Source: BRH-c25 sp029553855 (GTDB taxonomy: Bacteria > Bacillota > Clostridia > Lutisporales > Lutisporaceae). Taken from it: a stretch of DNA of 12,748 bases. Positions 8,154-12,748 of the stretch are shown here, in pieces. Position numbers and translations under genes: made by a program. The stretch is from positions 1-12,748 of the forward strand of contig DAOSQO010000069.1 in the NCBI GenBank assembly GCA_035375865.1, in the 5' to 3' direction. Every line of letters begins with the position of its first letter. Position 1 is the first letter of the stretch. The notes beneath the pieces are model-generated. The model saw nothing but the letters and a program-made list of their open reading frames with translations. It ran no database searches and had not been told where the DNA came from.

Positions 8154-8284
8154 AAAAAACAAAAAAGCTGCTAAAAAACAAATATTACGAATGGGTCTGG
8201 ACCTATCCCTGCAATATTTTGTGTATTTTCACGGTAACACAGCATGCAGGGAACGGTCCTGACCGTTCCGGGTTTTGCAGCAGC
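8154..8284 (-). other. Intergenic element of nested inverted repeats: candidate structured RNA or complex terminator
   Basis: Between degV and the peptidase gene. Read on the minus strand: GCTGCTGCAAAA (8284-8273), a hairpin GGAACGGT/ACCGTTCC (8269-8250), a longer hairpin CCCTGCA/TGCAGGG (8251-8245 with 8213-8207, sharing two bases with the first) that contains an inner TGTGT/ACACA stem (8241-8237 with 8224-8220), a small GGTC/GACC palindrome (8203-8194), then TTTTTTAGCAGC (8178-8167), which can pair back to GCTGCT at the start, and finally T6-G-T6 (8166-8154). A closing stem followed by a U-tract resembles a terminator with a branched loop. An imperfect inverted-repeat insertion element is the main alternative. 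Pairings are read by eye; no folding energy was computed. Confidence 0.4.
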
Positions 8285-8309
8285 CTATATGCAGTACTTC
8301 CACAATTAT

Positions 8310-9182
8310 TTACGCTCTTTTGACCCCCATGAAGAAAAGTGCCAATGTACCCGGTCCTGAATGGGAACCGATAACCGGTCCTACTTCATTAATTATGACA
8401 TCCTTCACCGGAAATTCTTTTTGTATCATTTCCCTAAGGTATTCCGCATCCTCAATACAATCCCCATGACTTATGGCAATGACCTGTCCTTCGGGATATT
8501 CAATATTTTCTTTAAGCATTTCAAAAAGTGTCTTAATGGATTTCTTTCTTCCCTTTACTTTGGATACCGGTATTAGTCTGCCTTCATCATCAACCTTAAG
8601 GATAGGCTTAATATCAAGAAGAGTGCCTACAAAAGCAGCTGCCCCGGAAAGCCTTCCTCCCCTTTTCAGATGCCCCAGGTCATCTACCGTGAACCAATGA
8701 TTCACTCTAAGCTTGTTTGTTTCAATCCAGCTCACTATTTCATCCTTTGAAGCCCCTGACTCAAGCATTTCATTTGCCTGATAGGCCAGAAGACCTTCTC
8801 CAAGGGAGGCGCATTTGCTGTCAATAACAGTAATATCCGCATCCTTGATCTCTTCGCATACCATATCCCTGGCAAGGTTGGCACTGCTGACACTTCCGCT
8901 TAGGCCCGAGGAGAATCCCAAATAAACAAGCGCCTTGCCCTCCATTGCACACCTCTTGAAAATTTCCGTATATTCATAAACATTAACCTGTGAGGTAGAA
9001 GGCATTTCGCCATTTCTTACGGCAGCATAAAACTCCTTGTAATCCAGGGTTTTTCCGAAGTCATCCTTATATTCCTGATCCCTGAAGTTGCATGTAAGGC
9101 TCACAAAAGGTATCTTTTTCTCCTCTACATAGCTGCGTGGAAGATCTGTACAAGAATCAATCAACAAAACTGTATCCATCAT
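8310..9182 (-). CDS. DegV family fatty-acid-binding protein
   Basis: DegV proteins bind a fatty acid in a deep pocket; in Firmicutes the related FakB proteins present it to the kinase FakA for phosphorylation and entry into phospholipid synthesis. From the ATG at 9182 the protein has 290 residues, the family's normal size. Family motifs are all present: VLLIDSCTDLP (5-15), PSTSQ (61-65), SSGLSG (91-96), VIDSKCASLGEG (119-130), DDLGHLKRGGRLSG (167-180), LLDIKPIL (188-195), SKVKGRKKS (207-215) and VGPVIGSHSGPGTLAL (267-282). The open frame extends seven codons to an ATG at 9203, but that codon overlaps a TATAAT and has no ribosome site; AAAGGGG lies about 7 bases before 9182. A following ATG at 9179 is nearly as good. 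No fakA-like gene is in the window. Assignment to FakB itself is inference. Confidence 0.94.
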   Translation of the reverse strand: MMDTVLLIDSCTDLPRSYVEEKKIPFVSLTCNFRDQEYKDDFGKTLDYKEFYAAVRNGEMPSTSQVNVYEYTEIFKRCAMEGKALVYLGFSSGLSGSVSSANLARDMVCEEIKDADITVIDSKCASLGEGLLAYQANEMLESGASKDEIVSWIETNKLRVNHWFTVDDLGHLKRGGRLSGAAAFVGTLLDIKPILKVDDEGRLIPVSKVKGRKKSIKTLFEMLKENIEYPEGQVIAISHGDCIEDAEYLREMIQKEFPVKDVIINEVGPVIGSHSGPGTLALFFMGVKRA

Positions 9183-9201
9183 ATTCCCGCCCCTTTGTAA
9201 C

Positions 9202-9215
9202 ATTATAGTATTATA
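9202..9215 (-). promoter_or_regulatory. Probable -10 elements of the degV-family gene
   Basis: Two perfect TATAAT hexamers occur on the minus strand at 9215-9210 and 9207-9202, 20 to 33 bases before the chosen ATG at 9182. The -35 is unclear: TTGATT at 9241-9236 is 20 bases from the first hexamer, longer than ideal. Their position argues against the alternative ATG at 9203 being used. Confidence 0.45.
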
Positions 9216-9341
9216 GTAACTAATTTTCTGTCATAAATCAATCTTTAATGCTTCTTGTTCGAAGGGCCGGTACCTACCTCTGCCTGCTATAAACTATGTA
9301 CCTTAGCATTATGCATTACGGGCTGCTATACGCATCAGCAG

Positions 9342-9370
9342 AAAAAAACTACCTGTGTTTGCACAGGTAG
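9342..9370 (-). terminator. Rho-independent terminator of the Crp/Fnr-type regulator gene
   Basis: On the minus strand CTACCTGTG (9370-9362), loop CAAA, CACAGGTAG (9357-9349), a perfect 9 bp stem, is followed by seven T residues (9348-9342). It lies about 90 bases beyond the regulator's stop and ahead of the degV promoter, separating the two genes. An A5 run on the other side makes weak termination in the plus direction possible, but no plus-strand gene is upstream. Confidence 0.85.
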
Positions 9371-9396
9371 AAAAAGCCATGATAAATTGGGGGTAT

Positions 9397-9422
9397 GTGC
9401 CGGGAATGAGCAGTCCCGGCAC
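9397..9422 (-). repeat. Perfect GC-rich inverted repeat in the regulator's 3' untranslated region
   Basis: GTGCCGGGA (9397-9405) and TCCCGGCAC (9414-9422) form a perfect 9 bp stem with an 8-base loop. It lies between the regulator stop codon (9459) and the terminator at 9342-9370. There is no T-run after it, so it is not itself a standard terminator; it could stabilise the transcript end or act as a protein-binding site. Confidence 0.6.
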
Positions 9423-9458
9423 CGATGATGTTTAAAGATTTATAATAAATGCTCTTGG

Positions 9459-10157
9459 TTATTCATATAAAAGCCCGCCTGCCAGATTTTTCAGGGATAA
9501 ATAATCCAAAATGGAAATTTTGCCGTTCTTTTTGCTTACGATACCTTTATCCGAAAGTTCCCTGATAACCCTGTTCAGATGCCTGTAGCTGGTGCCCAGA
9601 AGCGTAGCCATCTCTGTCATGTTGGTAGTTTTGATTTCATTGATGCCCTTTAAACTTGATTCTTCGCTTGATATTGAAATTATATAGCTTGCAAACCTCT
9701 TTTCGAGGGGATATAGGAGATTAATCGAAGTACTGTTGGATATTGTATATAGTTTATATCCCAAACTCCTTATTACATAACTGAGAAAAACCGGATCGTT
9801 TCCCGCATGTTTACGAATATCATCCACTGTTATCCCAATAAGATGGGATTCGTTCAAAGAATCAACATTGCATTTTATGTTATACCCCGACATAAATTCC
9901 ACATCGCCCAAAACGCTTAAAGGCTTGTTGAACCTAAGAAGAAGAGACTTGCCGTTTTCCATCAATGTATATACCTTGAGCTTGCCTTTTACATCAAAAT
10001 AAAAATAATTCAGCTCATCTCCGGTATTACAAATGCATTCTCCCCTCTCAAAGCTCATAAGACTCATATATGGTCTCATATCCTTCTGAAATAACGAATC
10101 CAGGCTAAACTTCCTGATATAGGCTTCTAAAAGGCTTCTGTCATTGACCCTTTTCAT
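9459..10157 (-). CDS. Crp/Fnr family transcriptional regulator, YeiL-like
   Basis: DNA-binding regulator of 232 residues. An N-terminal cyclic-nucleotide-binding-type beta-roll covers about 25-115 (FERGECICNTGDELNYFYFD at 36-55 and LGDVEFMSG at 83-91 are recognisable), a dimerisation helix follows at about 120-160, and a Crp-type winged helix-turn-helix lies at about 176-215, with recognition-helix region LLGTSYRHLNRVIREL (186-201). This SYRHL pattern and the overall layout resemble E. coli YeiL; that resemblance is from memory, not alignment. The four-cysteine iron-sulphur pattern of FNR is absent (C41, C43 and C96 only), and the cAMP-contacting arginine-serine motif is not evident, so the effector is unknown. 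The ATG at 10157 has GGAGG 7 bases upstream. It is divergent from the YbaK-like gene; a palindrome over its -35 suggests autoregulation. Confidence 0.9.
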   Translation of the reverse strand: MKRVNDRSLLEAYIRKFSLDSLFQKDMRPYMSLMSFERGECICNTGDELNYFYFDVKGKLKVYTLMENGKSLLLRFNKPLSVLGDVEFMSGYNIKCNVDSLNESHLIGITVDDIRKHAGNDPVFLSYVIRSLGYKLYTISNSTSINLLYPLEKRFASYIISISSEESSLKGINEIKTTNMTEMATLLGTSYRHLNRVIRELSDKGIVSKKNGKISILDYLSLKNLAGGLLYE

Positions 10158-10188
10158 GTACTATCCTCCGCTTTTATAATATAGTAAA

Positions 10189-10218
10189 ATTATATCATAA
10201 AAAAAGGACATGTGTCCT
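10189..10218 (-). promoter_or_regulatory. Regulator promoter with overlapping palindromic operator candidate
   Basis: On the minus strand AGGACA (10218-10213; 4 of 6 to the -35 consensus) is followed after 18 bases by a perfect TATAAT (10194-10189). The -35 is one arm of an inverted repeat, AGGACA-TG-TGTCCT on the plus strand at 10205-10218. A Crp/Fnr-type dimer bound there would block its own promoter. The palindrome is not a classical Crp (TGTGA) or Fnr (TTGAT) half-site, so recognition by this regulator is inference. Confidence 0.5.
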
Positions 10219-10307
10219 AATTTTTATATAAATATTCCTATGCTGCAAAAGCACCCTTTGTCCATCCGCTGCTGCAGCCTTCTTTCATTTCATTTTTTTG
10301 TCGAAAA

Positions 10308-10316
10308 TGATATAAT
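10308..10316 (+). promoter_or_regulatory. Extended -10 promoter of the YbaK-like gene
   Basis: TGATATAAT (10308-10316) is a perfect extended -10 element. The -35 region is only T-rich (TTTCAT near 10288-10293), acceptable for an extended -10 promoter. Transcription would begin near 10323, leaving a leader of about 70 bases before the ATG at 10393. This rules out translation from the in-frame ATG at 10210. Confidence 0.55.
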
Positions 10317-10392
10317 AATACCTGTATCCCGCATATTGAAAAAGCCTTTAACAGTTCGGGAATTTACATACATAAGAAAGGAATTAGTAAAA

Positions 10393-10854
10393 ATGAGCGT
10401 TGAAAGTGTAAGAGAATTTTTTGCTGAAGGGGGATATACGGATCTCAAAATAATTGAAACAAACCTTAGCACTGCAACTGTTGAGCTTGCTGCAAAGGCA
10501 CATGGTGTTGCCCCTGCCCTTATTGCCAAGACAATGTCTTTTGGATTAAAGGATCGTGAAATATTAATCGTAACAAAAGGTGATGCAAGGATAGACAACC
10601 GCAAATTCAAGGATTGTTTCCATGAAAAGGCTTCCATGCTTGACTATGACAGGGTACTGGAGGTTACCGGCCACCCTGTGGGAGGGGTATGCCCTTTTGG
10701 CCTTAAAAATCCTCTTGATATATATCTTGATATTTCTATGAAGGAATTTGAATATGTATACCCCGCTGCCGGCTCTGCAAATTCAGCTGTAAAAATCGCA
10801 CCTGACCGCTTGCAGGAAGTAACGGGCGGTATATGGATAGATGTATGCAAATAA
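10393..10854 (+). CDS. YbaK/EbsC family (aminoacyl-tRNA deacylase-like) protein
   Basis: Small single-domain protein of 153 residues, of the YbaK/ProX superfamily that hydrolyses mischarged tRNAs in trans (for example Cys-tRNA-Pro or Ala-tRNA-Pro). Visible family features: K46 in IAKTMSF, at the position of the catalytic lysine in YbaK-type proteins; GDARIDNRKFK (63-73); the GHPVGGVCPFGL loop (93-104); and a C-terminal AGSANSAVKIAP (126-137). The open frame continues upstream to an ATG at 10210, but those 61 codons cover the operator and promoter region and have no family similarity; the ATG at 10393 has AAAGGA about 10 bases upstream and begins the domain directly. It is divergent from the Crp/Fnr regulator and convergent with cls. 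Which misacylated tRNA it corrects cannot be told. Some EbsC-type members have no proven activity. Confidence 0.92.
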   Translation: MSVESVREFFAEGGYTDLKIIETNLSTATVELAAKAHGVAPALIAKTMSFGLKDREILIVTKGDARIDNRKFKDCFHEKASMLDYDRVLEVTGHPVGGVCPFGLKNPLDIYLDISMKEFEYVYPAAGSANSAVKIAPDRLQEVTGGIWIDVCK

Positions 10855-10857
10855 ACC

Positions 10858-10885
10858 GGCTTGCCGGGCGGAGCCGCATCAAGCC
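10858..10885. terminator. Possible two-way terminator hairpin between the YbaK-like gene and cls
   Basis: GGCTTG (10858-10863) pairs with CAAGCC (10880-10885), and inside it GCGG pairs with CCGC. It sits in the 42-base gap between two convergent genes, the usual place for a terminator. Neither strand has a strong T-run after it (the minus strand continues GGTTTATTT), so function is only suggested. Confidence 0.35.
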
Positions 10886-10896
10886 TTAGAAACTGG

Positions 10897-12444
10897 CTAC
10901 ATCAGTGGAGCAAATATTTTAAGTATGGTCCCGGCCAGCCTTCTATACCATTTTATATTTCCGCAATCCTCCAATGTAATATTGTGGCAGATCTCCAATG
11001 TATCAAGATAATCTTTTTTGACTTCTAAAACACATTTTGTATTGTACATCCAGACACCGCATTCAAAGTGCAGGAACAAGCTGCGATAATCCAGATTGAT
11101 TGTTCCAACCACTGCAAACAGATCGTCTACCACAAAGGTCTTCGAATGAACAAAACCGGGTGTATACTCATAAATACGAACTCCGCTTTCTATCAATATC
11201 TCGTAATTTGAACGGGATACCATATGAACATACCATTTATCGGGAATATGAGGGGTAGCGATACGAACATCCACTCCTCTTTTTGCTGTCAGGCATAAAG
11301 CGGTGCTCATTTCATTATCTAAAATCAAATATGGAGTGTTGATATAGACATATTTTTGTGCATTGCCAAGCAGATTAAGATAGACAGATTCACCAACTGC
11401 TTCGTCATCAAGGGGGCTATCTGCAAAAGGCTGCACATAACCATCCGATGTTAAAAGTTCGGTTTTTTCCGGAAATAGTCTGAAGAATTCATAATCCTCA
11501 CCGTTTCCTCTGAGAAAACTCCACATTGAGAGAAACATTACCGTCAGGCTCCATACCGCTTCACCTTGAATCATAATGGCAGAGTCTTTCCAATGTCCGT
11601 ACTTTTCATAGACATTAATATATTCATCTGCAAGGTTGATACCTCCCGTAAATGCTGTGTGTCCGTCTATTATGGCAATCTTACGGTGATCACGGTTATT
11701 CAGGCGAAAAGATAATACAGGGATAAACGGATTAAATACTGAACACTTTATTCCCATACTTTCAAGTTTTTTATCATACCCAAAAGGCAAGGTAAACAGG
11801 CACCCTACATCATCATAAATAACACGTACATCAACACCCTGTGAGGCTTTTTCTTCTAAAATTTTCAATATGGTACACCACATAACACCTTCGTCGATAA
11901 TGAAATACTCCAAAAAAATATAACGTTCCGCTTTCCTTAATTCCTCCTGCAAACGCTCGAACTTTTCTTCGCCGGATGCAAGATATTCCGTAATTGTATT
12001 GGTATAGACAGGGCAATAGGAATAATTACTTATATACGCCGCCTGATTGGCGGCACTTCTGTTTTCTTGTTCGAGCCGCTGCAATATCCCCGAATCCTGT
12101 TCAAGATAATTCTGCATTTTATTTACAATCCCGCACATTTTACATTTATCTTTTTTGCTGGATTTATTCCCCCCGAACATCAGATAAAAAAGTCCGCCAA
12201 AAATCGGGAACATCATAATAGGAATAATCCAGGCGAGCTTGTAGGCATAGTTATTCTTATCGTTTAAAATTCTAAACACAACCAGCATGCTGAGAAACAA
12301 ACAGACAGCATAGAAATATACAAAATAATTGCTGAATCTCCATATTACTATAATCAGCGCTAGAGCCTGAATCAATATGGCTGCTCCGACCAAAACAACC
12401 CTGTTGAATAACAATCGTATAAGTTTTTGCATAATATCATCCAC
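10897..12444 (-). CDS. cls: Cardiolipin synthase, phospholipase D family
   Basis: Membrane enzyme that joins two phosphatidylglycerol molecules to give cardiolipin and glycerol. It has 515 residues, the normal length for ClsA-type proteins of Firmicutes. Two N-terminal membrane segments (about 13-36 and 40-59) plus a third hydrophobic stretch (about 70-91) form the PLDc_N region. The two catalytic HKD motifs are intact: H253, K255 and D260 in HRKIAIID, and H433, K435 and D440 in HSKTFVVD, each followed by the expected GG.IN or GT.N element. A CKMCG cysteine pair (101-105) lies just after the membrane region in a lysine-rich linker. Start uncertain: the longest frame opens with GTG at 12444, where AAAGG is only 2 bases away; ATG at 12432 is the alternative, with 14-base spacing. 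It has its own promoter at 12471-12499. Confidence 0.95.
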   Translation of the reverse strand: MDDIMQKLIRLLFNRVVLVGAAILIQALALIIVIWRFSNYFVYFYAVCLFLSMLVVFRILNDKNNYAYKLAWIIPIMMFPIFGGLFYLMFGGNKSSKKDKCKMCGIVNKMQNYLEQDSGILQRLEQENRSAANQAAYISNYSYCPVYTNTITEYLASGEEKFERLQEELRKAERYIFLEYFIIDEGVMWCTILKILEEKASQGVDVRVIYDDVGCLFTLPFGYDKKLESMGIKCSVFNPFIPVLSFRLNNRDHRKIAIIDGHTAFTGGINLADEYINVYEKYGHWKDSAIMIQGEAVWSLTVMFLSMWSFLRGNGEDYEFFRLFPEKTELLTSDGYVQPFADSPLDDEAVGESVYLNLLGNAQKYVYINTPYLILDNEMSTALCLTAKRGVDVRIATPHIPDKWYVHMVSRSNYEILIESGVRIYEYTPGFVHSKTFVVDDLFAVVGTINLDYRSLFLHFECGVWMYNTKCVLEVKKDYLDTLEICHNITLEDCGNIKWYRRLAGTILKIFAPLM

Positions 12445-12470
12445 AACCTTTACATGTTATTCCTACCCAT

Positions 12471-12499
12471 ATTATACCATTCTTACGGCTTTAAGGCAA
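12471..12499 (-). promoter_or_regulatory. cls: cls promoter
   Basis: On the minus strand TTGCCT (12499-12494) and TATAAT (12476-12471) are spaced by exactly 17 bases, and the -10 is preceded by TGG, giving an extended -10 element. The start of transcription would fall near 12464, about 20 bases before the GTG start. This makes cls independent of the sheath gene upstream. Confidence 0.65.
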
Positions 12500-12528
12500 A
12501 AGAGGGCTCCTCCAAGAAAGGTTTTATC

Positions 12529-12547
12529 AAAAAAAGCTGAAGGCAGC
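12529..12547 (-). terminator. Probable terminator after the tail sheath gene
   Basis: On the minus strand GCTG-CCTT-CAGC (12547-12536) is followed directly by seven T residues (12535-12529). The stem is only 4 bp, though a competing hairpin uses GACAGC and GCTGCC slightly upstream (12559-12542). Position between the sheath stop and the cls promoter supports a terminator despite the short stem. Confidence 0.45.
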
Positions 12548-12575
12548 GAATGATGCTGTCTTTTCCAATTACCGC

Positions 12576-12748
12576 CTAATTACTCCCCTTAACAGGAAGC
12601 ATTATTCTAATATTATGAAACTCTCCCGGCTTTATTAAAGCTACCCCAATATCTATTATAAGCCGCCCTTCTTCCATGTCGGCCTGACTCATGGTAGTCC
12701 TGTCAACCTTAACAAAGAAGGCATCCCTTTCTCTTGTACCCGCAAGGT
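12576..12748 (-). CDS. Contractile tail sheath protein, C-terminal fragment at window edge
   Basis: Only the last 56 codons are present; the gene enters from the right edge and ends at the TAG at 12578-12576. The translated fragment contains DAFFVKVDRTTMSQ (8-21), then GRLIIDIGVALIKPGEF (27-43) and NIRI (45-48). This pattern, an FFV strand, D.TTM, then GRLI.(E/D)IG.A..KP.EF..(F/I)RI, is the hallmark C-terminal domain of contractile phage tail sheaths and of extracellular contractile injection systems. An eight-residue tail follows the usual end of the domain. The sheath contracts to drive the inner tube through an envelope. The fragment is too short to tell prophage, phage-tail-like bacteriocin or injection system apart. 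Directly downstream on this strand come a probable terminator and cls, not a tube gene. Confidence 0.8.
   Translation of the reverse strand, partial: LAGTRERDAFFVKVDRTTMSQADMEEGRLIIDIGVALIKPGEFHNIRIMLPVKGSN

Noticed and set aside
8154..8284. CRISPR array or tRNA in the repeat-rich gap
   Set aside because: The repeats are inverted and different from one another, not direct repeats with spacers; no cloverleaf or T-loop GTTCGA pattern is present.
8135..8323. 62-codon open frame on the plus strand in the degV-peptidase gap
   Set aside because: No ribosome site, crosses the inverted-repeat element and runs into the 3' end of degV; composition does not look coding.
9183..9203. Seven extra codons at the start of the DegV-family protein
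   Set aside because: The upstream ATG overlaps a TATAAT and lacks a ribosome site, while the ATG at 9182 has AAAGGGG at proper spacing and starts at the conserved family N-terminus.
12445..12575. Small gene between the sheath fragment and cls
   Set aside because: Only a promoter and a terminator-like hairpin can be seen; no open frame with a ribosome site fits.

Overview
The window looks like chromosomal DNA of a low-GC Gram-positive anaerobe, most likely class Clostridia. The evidence is moderate A+T content, strong GGAGG-type ribosome sites, TATAAT promoters often carrying an upstream TG, rho-independent terminators, and a gene set typical of Clostridia: an EF-G paralogue, a DegV protein, an M16C insulinase-type peptidase, a Crp/Fnr regulator resembling YeiL, and a PLD-type cardiolipin synthase. 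The genus cannot be fixed from sequence alone.

Layout. (1) 1-1293, minus: N-terminal 431 residues of an EF-G-like GTPase cut by the left edge, with a good promoter about 110 bases upstream. (2) 1460-3851, minus: an ABC ATPase and its large two-fold-repeated permease, overlapping by 8 bases. (3) 4071-5096, plus: ilvE, divergent from the ABC pair and convergent with the next gene, sharing a two-way terminator at about 5108-5148. (4) 5147-8074, minus: a complete M16C metallopeptidase. (5) 8310-9182, minus: a DegV-family fatty-acid-binding protein. Between 4 and 5 lies about 130 bases dense in nested inverted repeats. (6) 9459-10157, minus: a Crp/Fnr-type regulator followed by two hairpins, the distal one a clear terminator. 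(7) 10393-10854, plus: a YbaK/EbsC-type aminoacyl-tRNA deacylase-like protein, divergent from the regulator, with a palindrome between them that covers the regulator's probable -35. (8) 10897-12444, minus: cardiolipin synthase. (9) 12576-12748, minus: the last 56 codons of a contractile tail sheath protein, running off the right edge.

Most genes are single transcription units with unrelated housekeeping roles: translation, branched-chain amino acids, peptide turnover, membrane lipid and tRNA quality control. Only the ABC pair is a clear operon. Three starts are better placed inside the longest open frames: 8074, 9182 and 10393.

There is no confident new multi-gene system inside the window. 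The two leads worth following are the sheath fragment at the right edge, which is followed by a probable terminator and cardiolipin synthase with no tube gene directly downstream, and the branched inverted-repeat element at 8154-8284, which could be a structured RNA or terminator on the minus strand.
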